NCBI GenBank assembly: GCA_964511665.1
Contig: CAZEHA010000008.1
Location: 16,754-80,753, forward strand
Direction: 5' to 3'
Origin: JAGOEF01 sp964511665
Lineage (GTDB): Bacteria > Bacteroidota > Bacteroidia > Bacteroidales > ML635J-15
DNA length: 64,000 nt
Notes under the pieces: model-generated
What the model was told of the DNA's origin: nothing
What the model saw: only the letters and a program-made list of their open reading frames with translations
Databases searched by the model: none
Made by a program: the position numbers and the translations under genes
Part shown: positions 1 to 8,277 of the stretch, one piece after another
Position numbering within the stretch: the first letter of the stretch is position 1
Layout: each line of letters starts with the position of its first letter

Positions 1-257
1 TGGAAAACAGAAACTTAAGAAAAGAACGTATTGGAGTTGTTGTAAGCAATAAAATGGAGAAATCGATTGTTGTTGCCGTTAAACGAAAAGAAAAACACCC
101 CAAATACGGTAAGTTCGTGAACAAAACAAAGAAATTTGTAGCTCACGACGAGACTAACATTTGTGATATAGGTGATGTGGTACGCATAATGGAAACCCGT
201 CCGTTGAGCAAGAATAAGAATTGGAGATTAGTTGAAATCGTTGAAAAGGTTAAATAG
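1..257 (+). CDS. rpsQ: 30S ribosomal protein uS17 (5' end cut by one base)
   Basis: uS17 is a primary 16S rRNA-binding protein of the small subunit. Reading in frame from base 3 gives ENRNLRKERIGVVVSNK, then the obvious S17 core (KSIVVAVKRKEKHPKYGK). Bases 1-2 are TG, so the start ATG most likely begins one base before the window and only its A is missing. The internal ATG at 54 would remove the conserved N-terminal strand and is not the start. The protein would be about 85 aa, normal for the family. The stop lies 2 nt before rplN, in a tight ribosomal operon that must continue upstream of the window. Confidence 0.95.
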   Translation, partial: ENRNLRKERIGVVVSNKMEKSIVVAVKRKEKHPKYGKFVNKTKKFVAHDETNICDIGDVVRIMETRPLSKNKNWRLVEIVEKVK

Positions 258-259
258 TT

Positions 260-628
260 ATGATACAACAAGAATCAAGATTAACGGTTGCCGATAACAG
301 CGGTGCAAAAGAAGTTCTTTGCATCAGGGTGTTGGGAGGTACCGGACGTAAATATGCCGGAATTGGCGATAAAATTGTTGTTACCGTTAAATCGGCTATG
401 CCGGGGGGCGACATGAAAAAAGGTACAGTAACCAAAGCTGTTATTGTTAGAACAAAAAAAGAAATTCGTCGCGCTGATGGTTCTTATATACGTTTCGATG
501 ACAATGCCTGCGTTTTGTTAAACAATGCCGGCGAAATTAGAGGTACACGTATTTTTGGACCCGTTGCCCGTGAGTTACGCGAAAAACAATATATGAAGAT
601 TGTTTCGTTAGCACCCGAAGTTTTATAA
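260..628 (+). CDS. rplN: 50S ribosomal protein uL14
   Basis: uL14 binds 23S rRNA near the factor-binding side and takes part in bridges to the small subunit. The 122-residue protein has the standard start MIQQESRLTVADNSGAKEV and the signature around VRTKKEIRRADGSYIRFDDNA. Length matches the family exactly. It starts 2 nt after rpsQ and is followed by rplX after 17 nt, as in the spc operon. Long antisense frames over this gene encode no recognisable product. Confidence 0.98.
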   Translation: MIQQESRLTVADNSGAKEVLCIRVLGGTGRKYAGIGDKIVVTVKSAMPGGDMKKGTVTKAVIVRTKKEIRRADGSYIRFDDNACVLLNNAGEIRGTRIFGPVARELREKQYMKIVSLAPEVL

Positions 629-645
629 AATAATAGCATATTGAA

Positions 646-969
646 ATGGCAAGGAAATTTCATGTAAAAAAAGGAGACGCGGTTGTTGTAATAGCCGGCG
701 AATCGAAAGGACAGCAAGGCAGGGTTCTGAGCGTTGATCGCGAAAAAGAAAGAGCTATTGTCGAAGGTGTTAATATTATCTCGCGACATACAAAACCAAA
801 TGCAAAGGCACCTCAGGGAGGAATTTTGAAAAAAGAAGCCCCGGTGCATATCTCGAATCTGATGATTGCCGATCCGAAAACAGGTAAGCCCACTCGTATC
901 GGTCGCAAAATCGGGAAAAACAATAAATTGGTTCGTTACGCAAAAAAATCAGGAGAGGAGATTAAATAA
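646..969 (+). CDS. rplX: 50S ribosomal protein uL24
   Basis: uL24 is an assembly-initiator protein of the large subunit with an N-terminal KOW motif. The 107-residue product shows it near residues 6-33 (KKGDAVVVIAGESKGQQGRV), followed by the conserved NIISRHTKPN segment and the IGRKIG tail. The stop codon TAA and the rplE start ATG share one base at 969, which suggests translational coupling in the spc operon. Confidence 0.98.
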   Translation: MARKFHVKKGDAVVVIAGESKGQQGRVLSVDREKERAIVEGVNIISRHTKPNAKAPQGGILKKEAPVHISNLMIADPKTGKPTRIGRKIGKNNKLVRYAKKSGEEIK

Positions 970-1526
970 TGGACTACAAACCCTCATTAATGAAGAAATA
1001 TCAGGAAGAAATAATTCCTGAAATGACGAAAGAATTCGGATACACCTCGGTGATGCAGGTGCCCCGACTCGAGAAGATTGTTATAAATCAGGGTCTCGGT
1101 ATGGCTATTGCCGATAAAAAAATCATCGAAATAGCGCTCGAAGAAATGACAATAATCACAGGCCAAAAACCTGTTACCACATTGTCGAAGAAAGACGTTT
1201 CAAACTTTAAACTCAGGAAGAAAATGCCCATTGGAATCCGGGTTACGCTGCGTCGCGAGAAAATGTATGAGTTTCTCGAAAGACTTATTTCTGTTGCCCT
1301 GCCGCGTATTCGCGATTTTAAAGGTGTTAATTATAAACTAGATGGCAGGGGTAACTATACCTTGGGTGTTACCGAACAAATTATATTCCCCGAAATAGAT
1401 ATCGATAAAATCTATAAAATGTTAGGGATGGATATCACTTTTGTTACATCATCTGAAAACGACGAAGAAGCATTTGCCTTGTTGAAGCATTTTGGTATTC
1501 CATTTAAAAACTTAAAAAAGAACTAA
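969..1526 (+). CDS. rplE: 50S ribosomal protein uL5
   Basis: uL5 binds 5S rRNA and places the central protuberance of the large subunit. The 185-aa product contains the L5 signature around LEKIVINQGLG and the C-terminal region with GRGNYTLGVTEQIIFPEIDID. Length is normal (about 180-185 aa). It overlaps rplX by one base and ends 1 nt before rpsN, so it is co-transcribed and probably translationally coupled. Confidence 0.98.
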   Translation: MDYKPSLMKKYQEEIIPEMTKEFGYTSVMQVPRLEKIVINQGLGMAIADKKIIEIALEEMTIITGQKPVTTLSKKDVSNFKLRKKMPIGIRVTLRREKMYEFLERLISVALPRIRDFKGVNYKLDGRGNYTLGVTEQIIFPEIDIDKIYKMLGMDITFVTSSENDEEAFALLKHFGIPFKNLKKN

Positions 1527-1527
1527 T

Positions 1528-1797
1528 ATGGCAAAAGAATCTATGAAGGCCCGCGAAGTGAAGAGGCAGAAACTGGTAGATAAATATGCTGCAAAGCGAG
1601 AAAGACTGAAAAAAGAAGGAAACTATGAAGCCCTGCAGGATTTGCCCAAAAATGCATCGCCGGTGCGCTTGCACAATCGTTGCAGTCAATCGGGCCGTCC
1701 GAAAGGATATATGCGTCAGTTCGGAGTAAGTAGAATCGTTTTTCGCGAAATGGCATCGCAAGGCCTCATACCGGGTATTAAGAAAGCAAGTTGGTAA
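1528..1797 (+). CDS. rpsN: 30S ribosomal protein uS14, zinc-independent type
   Basis: uS14 sits in the head of the 30S subunit and helps form the decoding region. The 89-aa protein begins MAKESMKAREVKRQKLV and carries the family core RLHNRCSQSGRPKGYMRQFGVSR. It has a single cysteine and no CxxC pairs, so it is the longer form that does not bind zinc. It is the spc-operon copy and follows rplE after 1 nt. I see no second S14 in the window. Confidence 0.97.
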   Translation: MAKESMKAREVKRQKLVDKYAAKRERLKKEGNYEALQDLPKNASPVRLHNRCSQSGRPKGYMRQFGVSRIVFREMASQGLIPGIKKASW

Positions 1798-1815
1798 TAT
1801 ATAAGAATCAGAATA

Positions 1816-2211
1816 ATGACAGATCCGATTGCAGATTTTCTGACACGCATCAGAAACGCCGTAATGGCAAAACACAGAGTGGTTGAAATTCCGGCTTCGA
1901 ACATTAAGAAGGAAATGACCAAAGTTCTCTTCGATAAAGGCTATATTTTAAATTATAAATTCGAAGATGAAGGTCATCAGGGCAATATTAAAATCGCCTT
2001 GAAGTATCATCCTATTAGCAAGGTTCCGGCAATAAAAAGTCTTACCCGTGTAAGTAAACCCGGTTTGCGTAAATATGTTCCCAGCAACGAATTGCCCAGA
2101 GTATTGAACGGTTTGGGCGTGGCTATCTTGTCAACCAATAAAGGCATTATGACAGATAAGGAAGCTCGTGCCTTGAATGTTGGTGGCGAAGTATTGTGTT
2201 ACATTTATTAA
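1816..2211 (+). CDS. rpsH: 30S ribosomal protein uS8
   Basis: uS8 binds the central domain of 16S rRNA and in E. coli also represses the spc operon mRNA. The 131-aa product starts MTDPIADFLTRIRNA, the classic S8 N-terminus, and ends with the conserved GVAILSTNKGIMTDKEA segment followed by GGEVLCYIY. Length is normal. It lies 18 nt after rpsN and 11 nt before rplF. I did not identify an S8 operator structure here. Confidence 0.98.
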   Translation: MTDPIADFLTRIRNAVMAKHRVVEIPASNIKKEMTKVLFDKGYILNYKFEDEGHQGNIKIALKYHPISKVPAIKSLTRVSKPGLRKYVPSNELPRVLNGLGVAILSTNKGIMTDKEARALNVGGEVLCYIY

Positions 2212-2222
2212 AAAGTTTTATC

Positions 2223-2774
2223 ATGTCAAGGATAGGAAAATTACCGATTAGCAAACCTTCTAATGTTAGCGTTACCGTTAACGAGGGTGTTATTACTGTG
2301 AAAGGTCCCTTGGGGGAATTACAGCAGAAGATTCATAACGATACCCAGATTGAAATTAGCGACACCGAAATACTGGTGAAACGAAATTCTGATGAACCCA
2401 ACGATAGATCGAGTCATGGTTTGTATCGCTCGTTAATTGCCAATATGGTAGAAGGAGTGTCGAAGGGTTTTACCCTGCAACAGGAACTGGTTGGTGTTGG
2501 CTACAAGGCTGAAGCAAAAGGTCAGATATTAGAAATGTCGCTGGGATATTCTCATCATATTCATTTTGAATTACCTGCCGAAATAAAGGTTGAAGCCAAA
2601 ACCGAAAAGAGGTCTAATCCAATTATTACACTTACCAGTCACGACAAACAATTGCTCGGACACGTGGCCGCAAAAATCAGGTCGATGCGTAAACCTGAAC
2701 CTTATAAGGGAAAAGGGATTAAGTTTGTAGGCGAAGAATTACGCAGGAAATCGGGTAAATCAGCTAATGTATAA
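2223..2774 (+). CDS. rplF: 50S ribosomal protein uL6
   Basis: uL6 lies close to the factor-binding site of the large subunit and has two similar domains. The start is taken at ATG 2223 (MSRIGKLPI), the normal L6 N-terminus, giving 183 aa. An upstream in-frame start at 2196 would add nine residues not seen in the family and overlap rpsH. The C-terminal signature PEPYKGKGIKFVGEELRRK is intact. It lies between rpsH and rplR in the spc operon. Confidence 0.97.
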   Translation: MSRIGKLPISKPSNVSVTVNEGVITVKGPLGELQQKIHNDTQIEISDTEILVKRNSDEPNDRSSHGLYRSLIANMVEGVSKGFTLQQELVGVGYKAEAKGQILEMSLGYSHHIHFELPAEIKVEAKTEKRSNPIITLTSHDKQLLGHVAAKIRSMRKPEPYKGKGIKFVGEELRRKSGKSANV

Positions 2775-2792
2775 CAAGTAAAAATTACAGCA

Positions 2793-3149
2793 ATGGCTTT
2801 TTCGAAGCAAAACAGAAGATTAAAAATAAAAAGTCGCATCCGGAAACACGTCAACGGAACACAGACAAGGCCAAGGATGTCGGTATATCGCAGTAACAAC
2901 CAAATCAGCGTTCAGTTGATCGACGACATCAATGGTGTTACGCTGGTGGCTGCCACATCATTAAGTAAGGAAATAGCAGCTCAGGTAGCTAACAAATCCG
3001 TTAAAGCCAATATGGTTGGTAAACTGGTAGCACAAAAAGCCAGTGAAGCCGGTATTACAGAAGTGGTTTTCGATAGAAACGGCTATCTCTATCATGGTAG
3101 AGTGAAGTCGTTGGCAGAAGGTGCGAGAGAAGGAGGGCTTAAATTTTAA
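2793..3149 (+). CDS. rplR: 50S ribosomal protein uL18
   Basis: uL18 works with uL5 and bL25 to bind 5S rRNA in the central protuberance. The 118-aa product has a basic N-terminus, the RPRMSVYRSNNQISVQLIDD strand region and the C-terminal signature VVFDRNGYLYHGRVKSLAEG AREGGLKF. Length is typical. It follows rplF after 18 nt and is 8 nt before rpsE. Confidence 0.97.
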   Translation: MAFSKQNRRLKIKSRIRKHVNGTQTRPRMSVYRSNNQISVQLIDDINGVTLVAATSLSKEIAAQVANKSVKANMVGKLVAQKASEAGITEVVFDRNGYLYHGRVKSLAEGAREGGLKF

Positions 3150-3157
3150 GAAACACA

Positions 3158-3679
3158 ATGAATATGTCGAGTAGCATAAGAAAAGTAAAGACCAGTGATC
3201 TGGAACTCAAAGACAGATTGGTCGGAATACAAAGAGTAACAAAAGTTACCAAGGGAGGCCGTACCTTTAGTTTTTCGGCTATAGTAGTGGTTGGTAACGA
3301 AAACGGTATTGTTGGTTATGGACTGGGAAAAGCCAGCGAGGTAACCTCTGCCATTGCCAAAGGTGTTGAAGATGCAAAGAAAAATCTGATACAAGTACCT
3401 GTGGTGAAAGGAACCATTCCCCACGAGCAAATTGCCAAATACGGTGGTGCAAAAGTATGGCTTAAGCCGGCATCTTCGGGTACCGGTGTAAAGGCCGGAG
3501 GTGCTATGCGTGCTGTTCTCGAAAGTGTAGGTGTTACCGACGTGCTTGCCAAATCGAAGGGATCATCGAATCCGCATAACCTGGTTAAAGCAACTTTTGC
3601 TGCACTCATAGAATTAAGAGATGCCAATACTGTAGCAATGCATCGTCAGGTGAGTATTGATAAAGTTTTTAACGGTTAA
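3158..3679 (+). CDS. rpsE: 30S ribosomal protein uS5
   Basis: uS5 contributes to mRNA entry-channel structure and translational accuracy. The 173-aa product has the N-terminal dsRNA-binding-like domain with the signature region VTKGGRTFSFSAIVVVGNEN followed by GYGLGKASEV, and the C-terminal domain with the GTGVKAGGAMRAVLE region. Starts at 3158 (MNMSSS) and 3164 (MSSS) are both possible; the difference is two residues. Gene order rplR-rpsE-rpmD is canonical. Confidence 0.97.
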   Translation: MNMSSSIRKVKTSDLELKDRLVGIQRVTKVTKGGRTFSFSAIVVVGNENGIVGYGLGKASEVTSAIAKGVEDAKKNLIQVPVVKGTIPHEQIAKYGGAKVWLKPASSGTGVKAGGAMRAVLESVGVTDVLAKSKGSSNPHNLVKATFAALIELRDANTVAMHRQVSIDKVFNG

Positions 3680-3689
3680 GATTATTGTC

Positions 3690-3869
3690 ATGACGAAAAT
3701 TAAAATCACACAAATAAGGAGCAAAATCGGATGTACATTGCGTCAGAAACGCACCATCGAGGCTCTGGGAATCAAGAGAATGCACTATAGTGTTGAACTG
3801 GAAGCCACTCCACAAGTGTTGGGAATGGTAAAAAAGGTACATCATTTAGTGAAGGTAGAAGAAGTTTAA
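3690..3869 (+). CDS. rpmD: 50S ribosomal protein uL30
   Basis: uL30 is a small large-subunit protein found in many but not all bacteria. The start at ATG 3690 gives MTKIKITQIRSKIGCTLRQK and a 59-aa protein, the normal size. An upstream in-frame start at 3657 would overlap rpsE and add eleven non-conserved residues. It sits between rpsE and rplO as expected in the spc operon. Confidence 0.96.
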   Translation: MTKIKITQIRSKIGCTLRQKRTIEALGIKRMHYSVELEATPQVLGMVKKVHHLVKVEEV

Positions 3870-3890
3870 TTTGTAAACGAAAGTATAGTT

Positions 3891-4337
3891 ATGGATTTAA
3901 GTAGTTTAAAACCGGCAAAAGGTTCTGTGAAGAACAAAAAGCGATTAGGACGTGGGCAGGGATCAGGGCGTGGCGGTACATCGACACGTGGACACAAAGG
4001 AGCTCAATCGCGTTCGGGATACAAACGTACAAGAGGTTTTCAGGGTGGCCAGATGCCCCTTCAAAGAACTTCTCCCAAGTTCGGCTTCAATAACCTGAAT
4101 CGTCTTGAGTATAAAGGTATCAATGTTAGCACACTTCAAGCACTAACCGAAAAGGCAAACACTACCGATATTAGTGTGAATACATTAATCGACAATGGCC
4201 TTGTGGCAAAAAAAGATAAAGTCAAAATTTTGGGTAACGGCGACTTAAAAGCAGTTCTCAATGTGAAGGCTCATGCTTTTTCGAAAACAGCCATTGAAAA
4301 AATCGAAGCTCTAGGTGGAACCGTTGAAAAAATCTAA
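3891..4337 (+). CDS. rplO: 50S ribosomal protein uL15
   Basis: uL15 is a late-assembly protein of the large subunit. The 148-aa product has the long Gly/Arg-rich N-terminal extension (LGRGQGSGRGGTSTRGHKG) that threads into rRNA, and a C-terminal globular domain ending AHAFSKTAIEKIEALGGTVE. Length is normal. Only 3 nt separate its stop from the secY start, so the two are co-transcribed and probably coupled. Confidence 0.98.
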   Translation: MDLSSLKPAKGSVKNKKRLGRGQGSGRGGTSTRGHKGAQSRSGYKRTRGFQGGQMPLQRTSPKFGFNNLNRLEYKGINVSTLQALTEKANTTDISVNTLIDNGLVAKKDKVKILGNGDLKAVLNVKAHAFSKTAIEKIEALGGTVEKI

Positions 4338-4340
4338 AGA

Positions 4341-5675
4341 ATGAAACGATTTATTGAGACATTAAAGAATATCTGGAAAATCGAGGATTTGCGCTCCCGA
4401 ATTCTGATCACAATCGGATTTATTGCAATTTATCGACTCGGTTCCTATATTGTGTTGCCCGGCATCGACCCGAACCAATTAGCCGATCTGAAAGCTCAAA
4501 CCTCCGATGGTGTATTAAGTCTTCTCGATATGTTTTCGGGCGGAGCTTTCTCAAATGCTTCCATTTTTGCACTTGGAATTATGCCTTATATTTCTGCATC
4601 TATTGTGGTGCAGTTATTGGGTATCGCAGTGCCTTATTTCCAGAAACTTCAGCGCGAAGGCGAGAGTGGTCGCAAGAAAATCAATCAGATTACACGGTAT
4701 TTAACAGTAGCTATTCTGTTGTTGCAGGCCCCAACCTATATCGCTAACCTTCACGCCCAGTTGCCTGCAACTGCTTTTATTGCCTCAGGTTTTATGTTCA
4801 CATTTACTTCGGTGATAATACTAACAGCGGGAACCATGTTTGTTATGTGGCTCGGTGAAAAAATTACCGACAGGGGTATTGGTAATGGTATTTCTTTAAT
4901 TATCATGATTGGGATTATTGCACGTCTCCCTTTTGCCTTTGCTGCCGAGTTTATTTCTCGCTTCGAAGAACAAACCGGAGGATTGGTCATGTTCCTGGTT
5001 GAAATGATACTGCTTTTTGTTGTGTTTATGCTGTCGATTGCATTGGTGCAGGCCGTAAGACGTATACCTGTGCAATATGCAAAACGCGTGGTTGGTAATA
5101 AACAATACGGTGGCGTACGGCAATATATTCCGCTAAAGATTAACGCAGCCGGTGTAATGCCCATCATTTTTGCACAGGCGCTTATGTTTGTACCGCTTAT
5201 GTTTGCAGGCTTTGCAGGCGAAAGCAGTGGCTTTGTTGCCGCCTTCGCCGATTACACAGGTTTTTGGTACAACTTCGTGTTCGCTTTGCTTATCATTATT
5301 TTTACATATTTCTACACAGCCGTTACTATCAATCCACAGCAAATGGCCGAGGATATGAAGAAGAACGGTGGTTTTATCCCGGGCATAAAACCGGGCAAAA
5401 AAACAGTTGATTTTCTCGATAATATTATGTCGCGCATAACACTGCCCGGCTCTATCTTTTTGGCTATCATAGCAATTTTACCTGCAATAGCCATGCTCGC
5501 AGGAATCAACAATCAGTTTGCAAGTTTCTATGGAGGTACTTCGCTGCTGATTCTTGTTGGGGTGGTACTCGATACACTTCAGCAAATTGAAAGTCATTTG
5601 TTGATGAGACATTACGATGGACTCACAAAATCGGGTAGAATTAAGGGCAGAGGTGCTACAACCTCGGCCATGTAG
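4341..5675 (+). CDS. secY: Protein translocase channel subunit SecY
   Basis: SecY forms the inner-membrane channel of the Sec translocon, with SecE and SecG, for export and membrane insertion. The 444-aa product has about ten hydrophobic segments and the family features: the plug-region segment LDMFSGGAFSNASIFALGIMPYISASIVVQLL around residues 61-92 (given in part here by its GGAF and GIMPYI motifs), the basic cytosolic loop VRRIPVQYAKR, and the loop carrying RGATTSAM at the C-terminus. It lies in the spc operon between rplO and map, as is usual. No SecE or SecG gene is in the window. Confidence 0.98.
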   Translation: MKRFIETLKNIWKIEDLRSRILITIGFIAIYRLGSYIVLPGIDPNQLADLKAQTSDGVLSLLDMFSGGAFSNASIFALGIMPYISASIVVQLLGIAVPYFQKLQREGESGRKKINQITRYLTVAILLLQAPTYIANLHAQLPATAFIASGFMFTFTSVIILTAGTMFVMWLGEKITDRGIGNGISLIIMIGIIARLPFAFAAEFISRFEEQTGGLVMFLVEMILLFVVFMLSIALVQAVRRIPVQYAKRVVGNKQYGGVRQYIPLKINAAGVMPIIFAQALMFVPLMFAGFAGESSGFVAAFADYTGFWYNFVFALLIIIFTYFYTAVTINPQQMAEDMKKNGGFIPGIKPGKKTVDFLDNIMSRITLPGSIFLAIIAILPAIAMLAGINNQFASFYGGTSLLILVGVVLDTLQQIESHLLMRHYDGLTKSGRIKGRGATTSAM

Positions 5676-5694
5676 GAAATTTTAACGTTCTTTG

Positions 5695-6468
5695 ATGATT
5701 TTTATTAAGACAGAAGAAGAGATTGAGTTAATGCGCGAAAGCAATTTGCTGGTGTCGAAGACTCACGCAATGCTGGCTCGCGAAATTAAAGAAGGTGTAA
5801 GCACCAATCGTCTCGATGTGTTGGCCGAACAGTTTATCAGAGATCACGGGGCAGTTCCCGGATTCCTGAATTACAACGGCTATCCAAAATCTCTTTGTGT
5901 GTCGGTGAATGATGTGGTTGTTCATGGAATTCCTTCTGATTACCTGTTGCAATATGGCGATTTAGTGTCGATAGATTGCGGTGTTTACAAAAACGGTTTC
6001 CACGGCGATTCTGCTTTTACCTTTACTGTAGGTGTGGTAAACGACGAAGTTAAAAAACTGATTGATGTTACACGCCAGGCTTTGTATCTCGGAATAGAAC
6101 AAGCAAAAGTTGGAAACCGAATTGGAGACATTGGATTCGCTATTCAAAACCACGCCGAGAAAAATGGTTTTTCGGTGGTTCGAGAATTGGTTGGTCATGG
6201 CATCGGAAGAAGTCTTCACGAAAAACCCGAAGTGCCCAATTATGGTAGAAAAGGGCAGGGAGTGAAATTGACAAGTAATATGGTTATTGCCATTGAACCG
6301 ATGATTAATCTGGGTCGAAAAAATGTTATTCAGATGAAAGACGGATGGACTATACGCACTTCTGACCGAAAGCCAAGCGCTCATTTTGAACACACTGTCG
6401 TAATTAGAAAAGATAAAGCAGACATATTGTCGAATTTTGACATAATTGATAGGGAATTAGGTAATTAA
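5695..6468 (+). CDS. map: Type I methionyl aminopeptidase
   Basis: Map removes the initiator methionine from new proteins in the cytoplasm. The product (257 aa from ATG 5695; a TTG at 5692 is also in frame but less likely) has the metal ligands of the family in order: Asp in SIDCGVY, Asp in HGDSAFTF, His in GHGIGRSLHEKPEVPN, Glu in AIEPMI and Glu in FEHTVV. Length is typical for the short bacterial type without an N-terminal zinc domain. Position between secY and infA is the normal Bacteroidetes order. Confidence 0.97.
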   Translation: MIFIKTEEEIELMRESNLLVSKTHAMLAREIKEGVSTNRLDVLAEQFIRDHGAVPGFLNYNGYPKSLCVSVNDVVVHGIPSDYLLQYGDLVSIDCGVYKNGFHGDSAFTFTVGVVNDEVKKLIDVTRQALYLGIEQAKVGNRIGDIGFAIQNHAEKNGFSVVRELVGHGIGRSLHEKPEVPNYGRKGQGVKLTSNMVIAIEPMINLGRKNVIQMKDGWTIRTSDRKPSAHFEHTVVIRKDKADILSNFDIIDRELGN

Positions 6469-6486
6469 AAAAGAGAAAAGAATTGT

Positions 6487-6705
6487 ATGGCGAAACAACC
6501 GTCGATAGAACAGGATGGTACCATAACCGAAGCATTGTCGAATGCAATGTTCCGGGTAGAACTTCACAATGGGCATATCATTACCGCTCATATTTCGGGT
6601 AAAATGAGAATGCACTACATACGAATACTGCCCGGTGATAAGGTTAGGGTCGAAATGTCGCCATACGATTTAACAAAAGGAAGAATAACATTTAGGTATA
6701 AATAA
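6487..6705 (+). CDS. infA: Translation initiation factor IF-1
   Basis: IF-1 binds the ribosomal A site during initiation. The 72-aa product is a single S1/OB-fold domain with the IF-1 core MFRVELHNGHIITAHISGKM followed by RMHYIRILPGDKVRVEMSPYD. Length is the family standard. It lies 18 nt after map and 16 nt before rpmJ in the spc/alpha junction. Confidence 0.98.
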   Translation: MAKQPSIEQDGTITEALSNAMFRVELHNGHIITAHISGKMRMHYIRILPGDKVRVEMSPYDLTKGRITFRYK

Positions 6706-6721
6706 AAATATTGGATAAATT

Positions 6722-6838
6722 ATGAAAGTTAGAGCATCAGTAAAAAAACGATCGGCCGATTGCAAAATCGTGAGACGTAAGGGAAGGATTTATGTTATCA
6801 ATAAGAAAAATCCAAAGTTTAAACAACGTCAAGGTTAA
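6722..6838 (+). CDS. rpmJ: 50S ribosomal protein bL36, zinc-less variant
   Basis: This is a 38-codon gene: ATG at 6722, stop at 6836-6838. The product begins MKVRASVKKRSADCKIVRRK and ends NPKFKQRQG, an unmistakable bL36. The usual zinc ligands (three Cys and one His) are mostly lost: only Cys14 remains, with Ser11, Asn27 and Phe33 at the other positions. It is therefore the C-minus form that should not bind zinc, a form common in this phylum. It sits between infA and rpsM. Confidence 0.96.
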   Translation: MKVRASVKKRSADCKIVRRKGRIYVINKKNPKFKQRQG

Positions 6839-6855
6839 CATTAAAATAATTACAC

Positions 6856-7230
6856 ATGGCAAGAATTGCTGGTATTGACATTCCAAGTAAGAAGAGAGGA
6901 GTAATAGCCCTTACTTACATTTATGGAATAGGAGTGAACAGAGCTCGTGAAATTTTAGACAAAGCCGGAGTTGACTATAACACTAAAGCTCAGGATTGGA
7001 ACGACGATCAGATTGCTGAAATACGTCGTGCTGCCGGAGAATATCGACTCGAGGGTGAATTGCGCTCCGAAACACAGTTGAACATAAAACGTTTGCAAGA
7101 CATTGGTTGCTATCGTGGTATCCGTCACAGAATCGGTTTGCCATTGCGTGGCCAAAAAACCAAAAACAATGCAAGAACCAGGAGAGGTAAGAAAAAAACG
7201 ATAGCCAATAAGAAAAAAGCCACTAAATAG
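6856..7230 (+). CDS. rpsM: 30S ribosomal protein uS13
   Basis: uS13 sits in the 30S head, contacts P-site tRNA and forms intersubunit bridges. The 124-aa product has the N-terminal helix-two-turn-helix region MARIAGIDIPSKKRGVIALTY and the C-terminal signature YRGIRHRIGLPLRGQKTKNN followed by the basic tail. It begins the alpha-operon part of the cluster: rpsM-rpsK-rpsD-rpoA-rplQ. Confidence 0.98.
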   Translation: MARIAGIDIPSKKRGVIALTYIYGIGVNRAREILDKAGVDYNTKAQDWNDDQIAEIRRAAGEYRLEGELRSETQLNIKRLQDIGCYRGIRHRIGLPLRGQKTKNNARTRRGKKKTIANKKKATK

Positions 7231-7237
7231 TTGAAGT

Positions 7238-7627
7238 ATGGCAAAAAAAGTTAAAACCACGAAAAAGCGCGTTGTTAAGATTGAACCGACAGGTCAAGCG
7301 CATATACATTCATCGTTCAACAATATTATTATTTCGTTGACAAATAATGATGGTCAGGTTATATCTTGGTCGTCGAGTGGCAAGAAAGGCTTCAGGGGCA
7401 GTAAGAAAAATACTCCCTATGCAGCTCAGGTAGCAGCCGAAGACTGCGCAAAAACCGCTTACGATCTCGGATTACGCAAGGTAAAAGTATTTGTGAAAGG
7501 CCCCGGATCAGGAAGGGAATCAGCTATCAGAACCATTCACAATATGGGTATTGAAGTTATGGAGATTACCGATGTAACTCCGTTGCCTCACAATGGTTGT
7601 AGACCTCCCAAGAGAAGAAGAGTTTAA
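7238..7627 (+). CDS. rpsK: 30S ribosomal protein uS11
   Basis: uS11 forms the platform of the 30S subunit near the mRNA exit and E site. The 129-aa product has the conserved HIHSSFNNIIISLTNNDGQ strand region and the signature VKGPGSGRESAIRTIHNMGI, ending with PLPHNGCRPPKRRRV. Length is normal. It starts 7 nt after rpsM. Confidence 0.98.
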   Translation: MAKKVKTTKKRVVKIEPTGQAHIHSSFNNIIISLTNNDGQVISWSSSGKKGFRGSKKNTPYAAQVAAEDCAKTAYDLGLRKVKVFVKGPGSGRESAIRTIHNMGIEVMEITDVTPLPHNGCRPPKRRRV

Positions 7628-7660
7628 TAATATTGTTTTTTAAAAAATTTAATAGTTAAT

Positions 7661-8269
7661 ATGGCAAGGTATATAGGCCCAAAAAGCAAAATCGCCCGAA
7701 AGTTTGGAGAACCAATTTACGGACCCGATAAGTATCTCGATAAGAAAAACTATCCTCCGGGATTTCATGGTTTAAATAAAAGACGTAAAAAAAGTTCTGA
7801 GTATGGTATTCAGCTGGCCGAAAAGCAAAAAGCTAAATACACTTATGGAGTGCTCGAACGTCAGTTTCGTAAAACATTCCATAGAGCGCAATCGAGTAAA
7901 GGGATCACGGGTGTGGTGCTCCTGCAATTACTGGAATCGCGCCTCGACAATGTGGTTTTCAGAATGGGCATTGCCCCTACACGCGCTGCTGCTCGTCAGC
8001 TGGTGAGTCATCGTCACATAATTGTTAATGGTGATATTTGTAATATTGCCTCACGCATAATTGTTCCTGGCGATGTTGTTGGTATTCGCGAAAAATCAAA
8101 GTCACTTGAAGTGATTTCTCAGGCACTTACAGGGTTCAATCACAGTAAGTATCCATGGATTGAATGGGATGTTGAAACGCATTGTGGAAAACTGTTAAGT
8201 CTTCCGGAACGTGAACAGATACCCGAAAATATTAGAGAACAACTCATTGTGGAATTATATTCAAAATAA
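7661..8269 (+). CDS. rpsD: 30S ribosomal protein uS4
   Basis: uS4 nucleates 16S rRNA folding and, in E. coli, represses the alpha operon. The 202-aa product has the N-terminal domain with the motif KYTYGVLERQFRKTFHRA and an S4 RNA-binding domain near residues 94-155 (LESRLDNVVFRMGIAPTRAA then ARQLVSHRHIIVNG). It lacks the N-terminal zinc cysteines of some homologues. It is 33 nt after rpsK and 8 nt before rpoA. Confidence 0.98.
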   Translation: MARYIGPKSKIARKFGEPIYGPDKYLDKKNYPPGFHGLNKRRKKSSEYGIQLAEKQKAKYTYGVLERQFRKTFHRAQSSKGITGVVLLQLLESRLDNVVFRMGIAPTRAAARQLVSHRHIIVNGDICNIASRIIVPGDVVGIREKSKSLEVISQALTGFNHSKYPWIEWDVETHCGKLLSLPEREQIPENIREQLIVELYSK

Positions 8270-8277
8270 CATAGTAA

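Noticed and set aside
54..257. rpsQ starting at the internal ATG at 54
   Set aside because: The frame is open upstream and encodes the conserved S17 N-terminus; the true start is cut by one base at the window edge.
484..849. 121-codon minus-strand frame over rplN-rplX
   Set aside because: Antisense to two ribosomal genes and without protein-like features.
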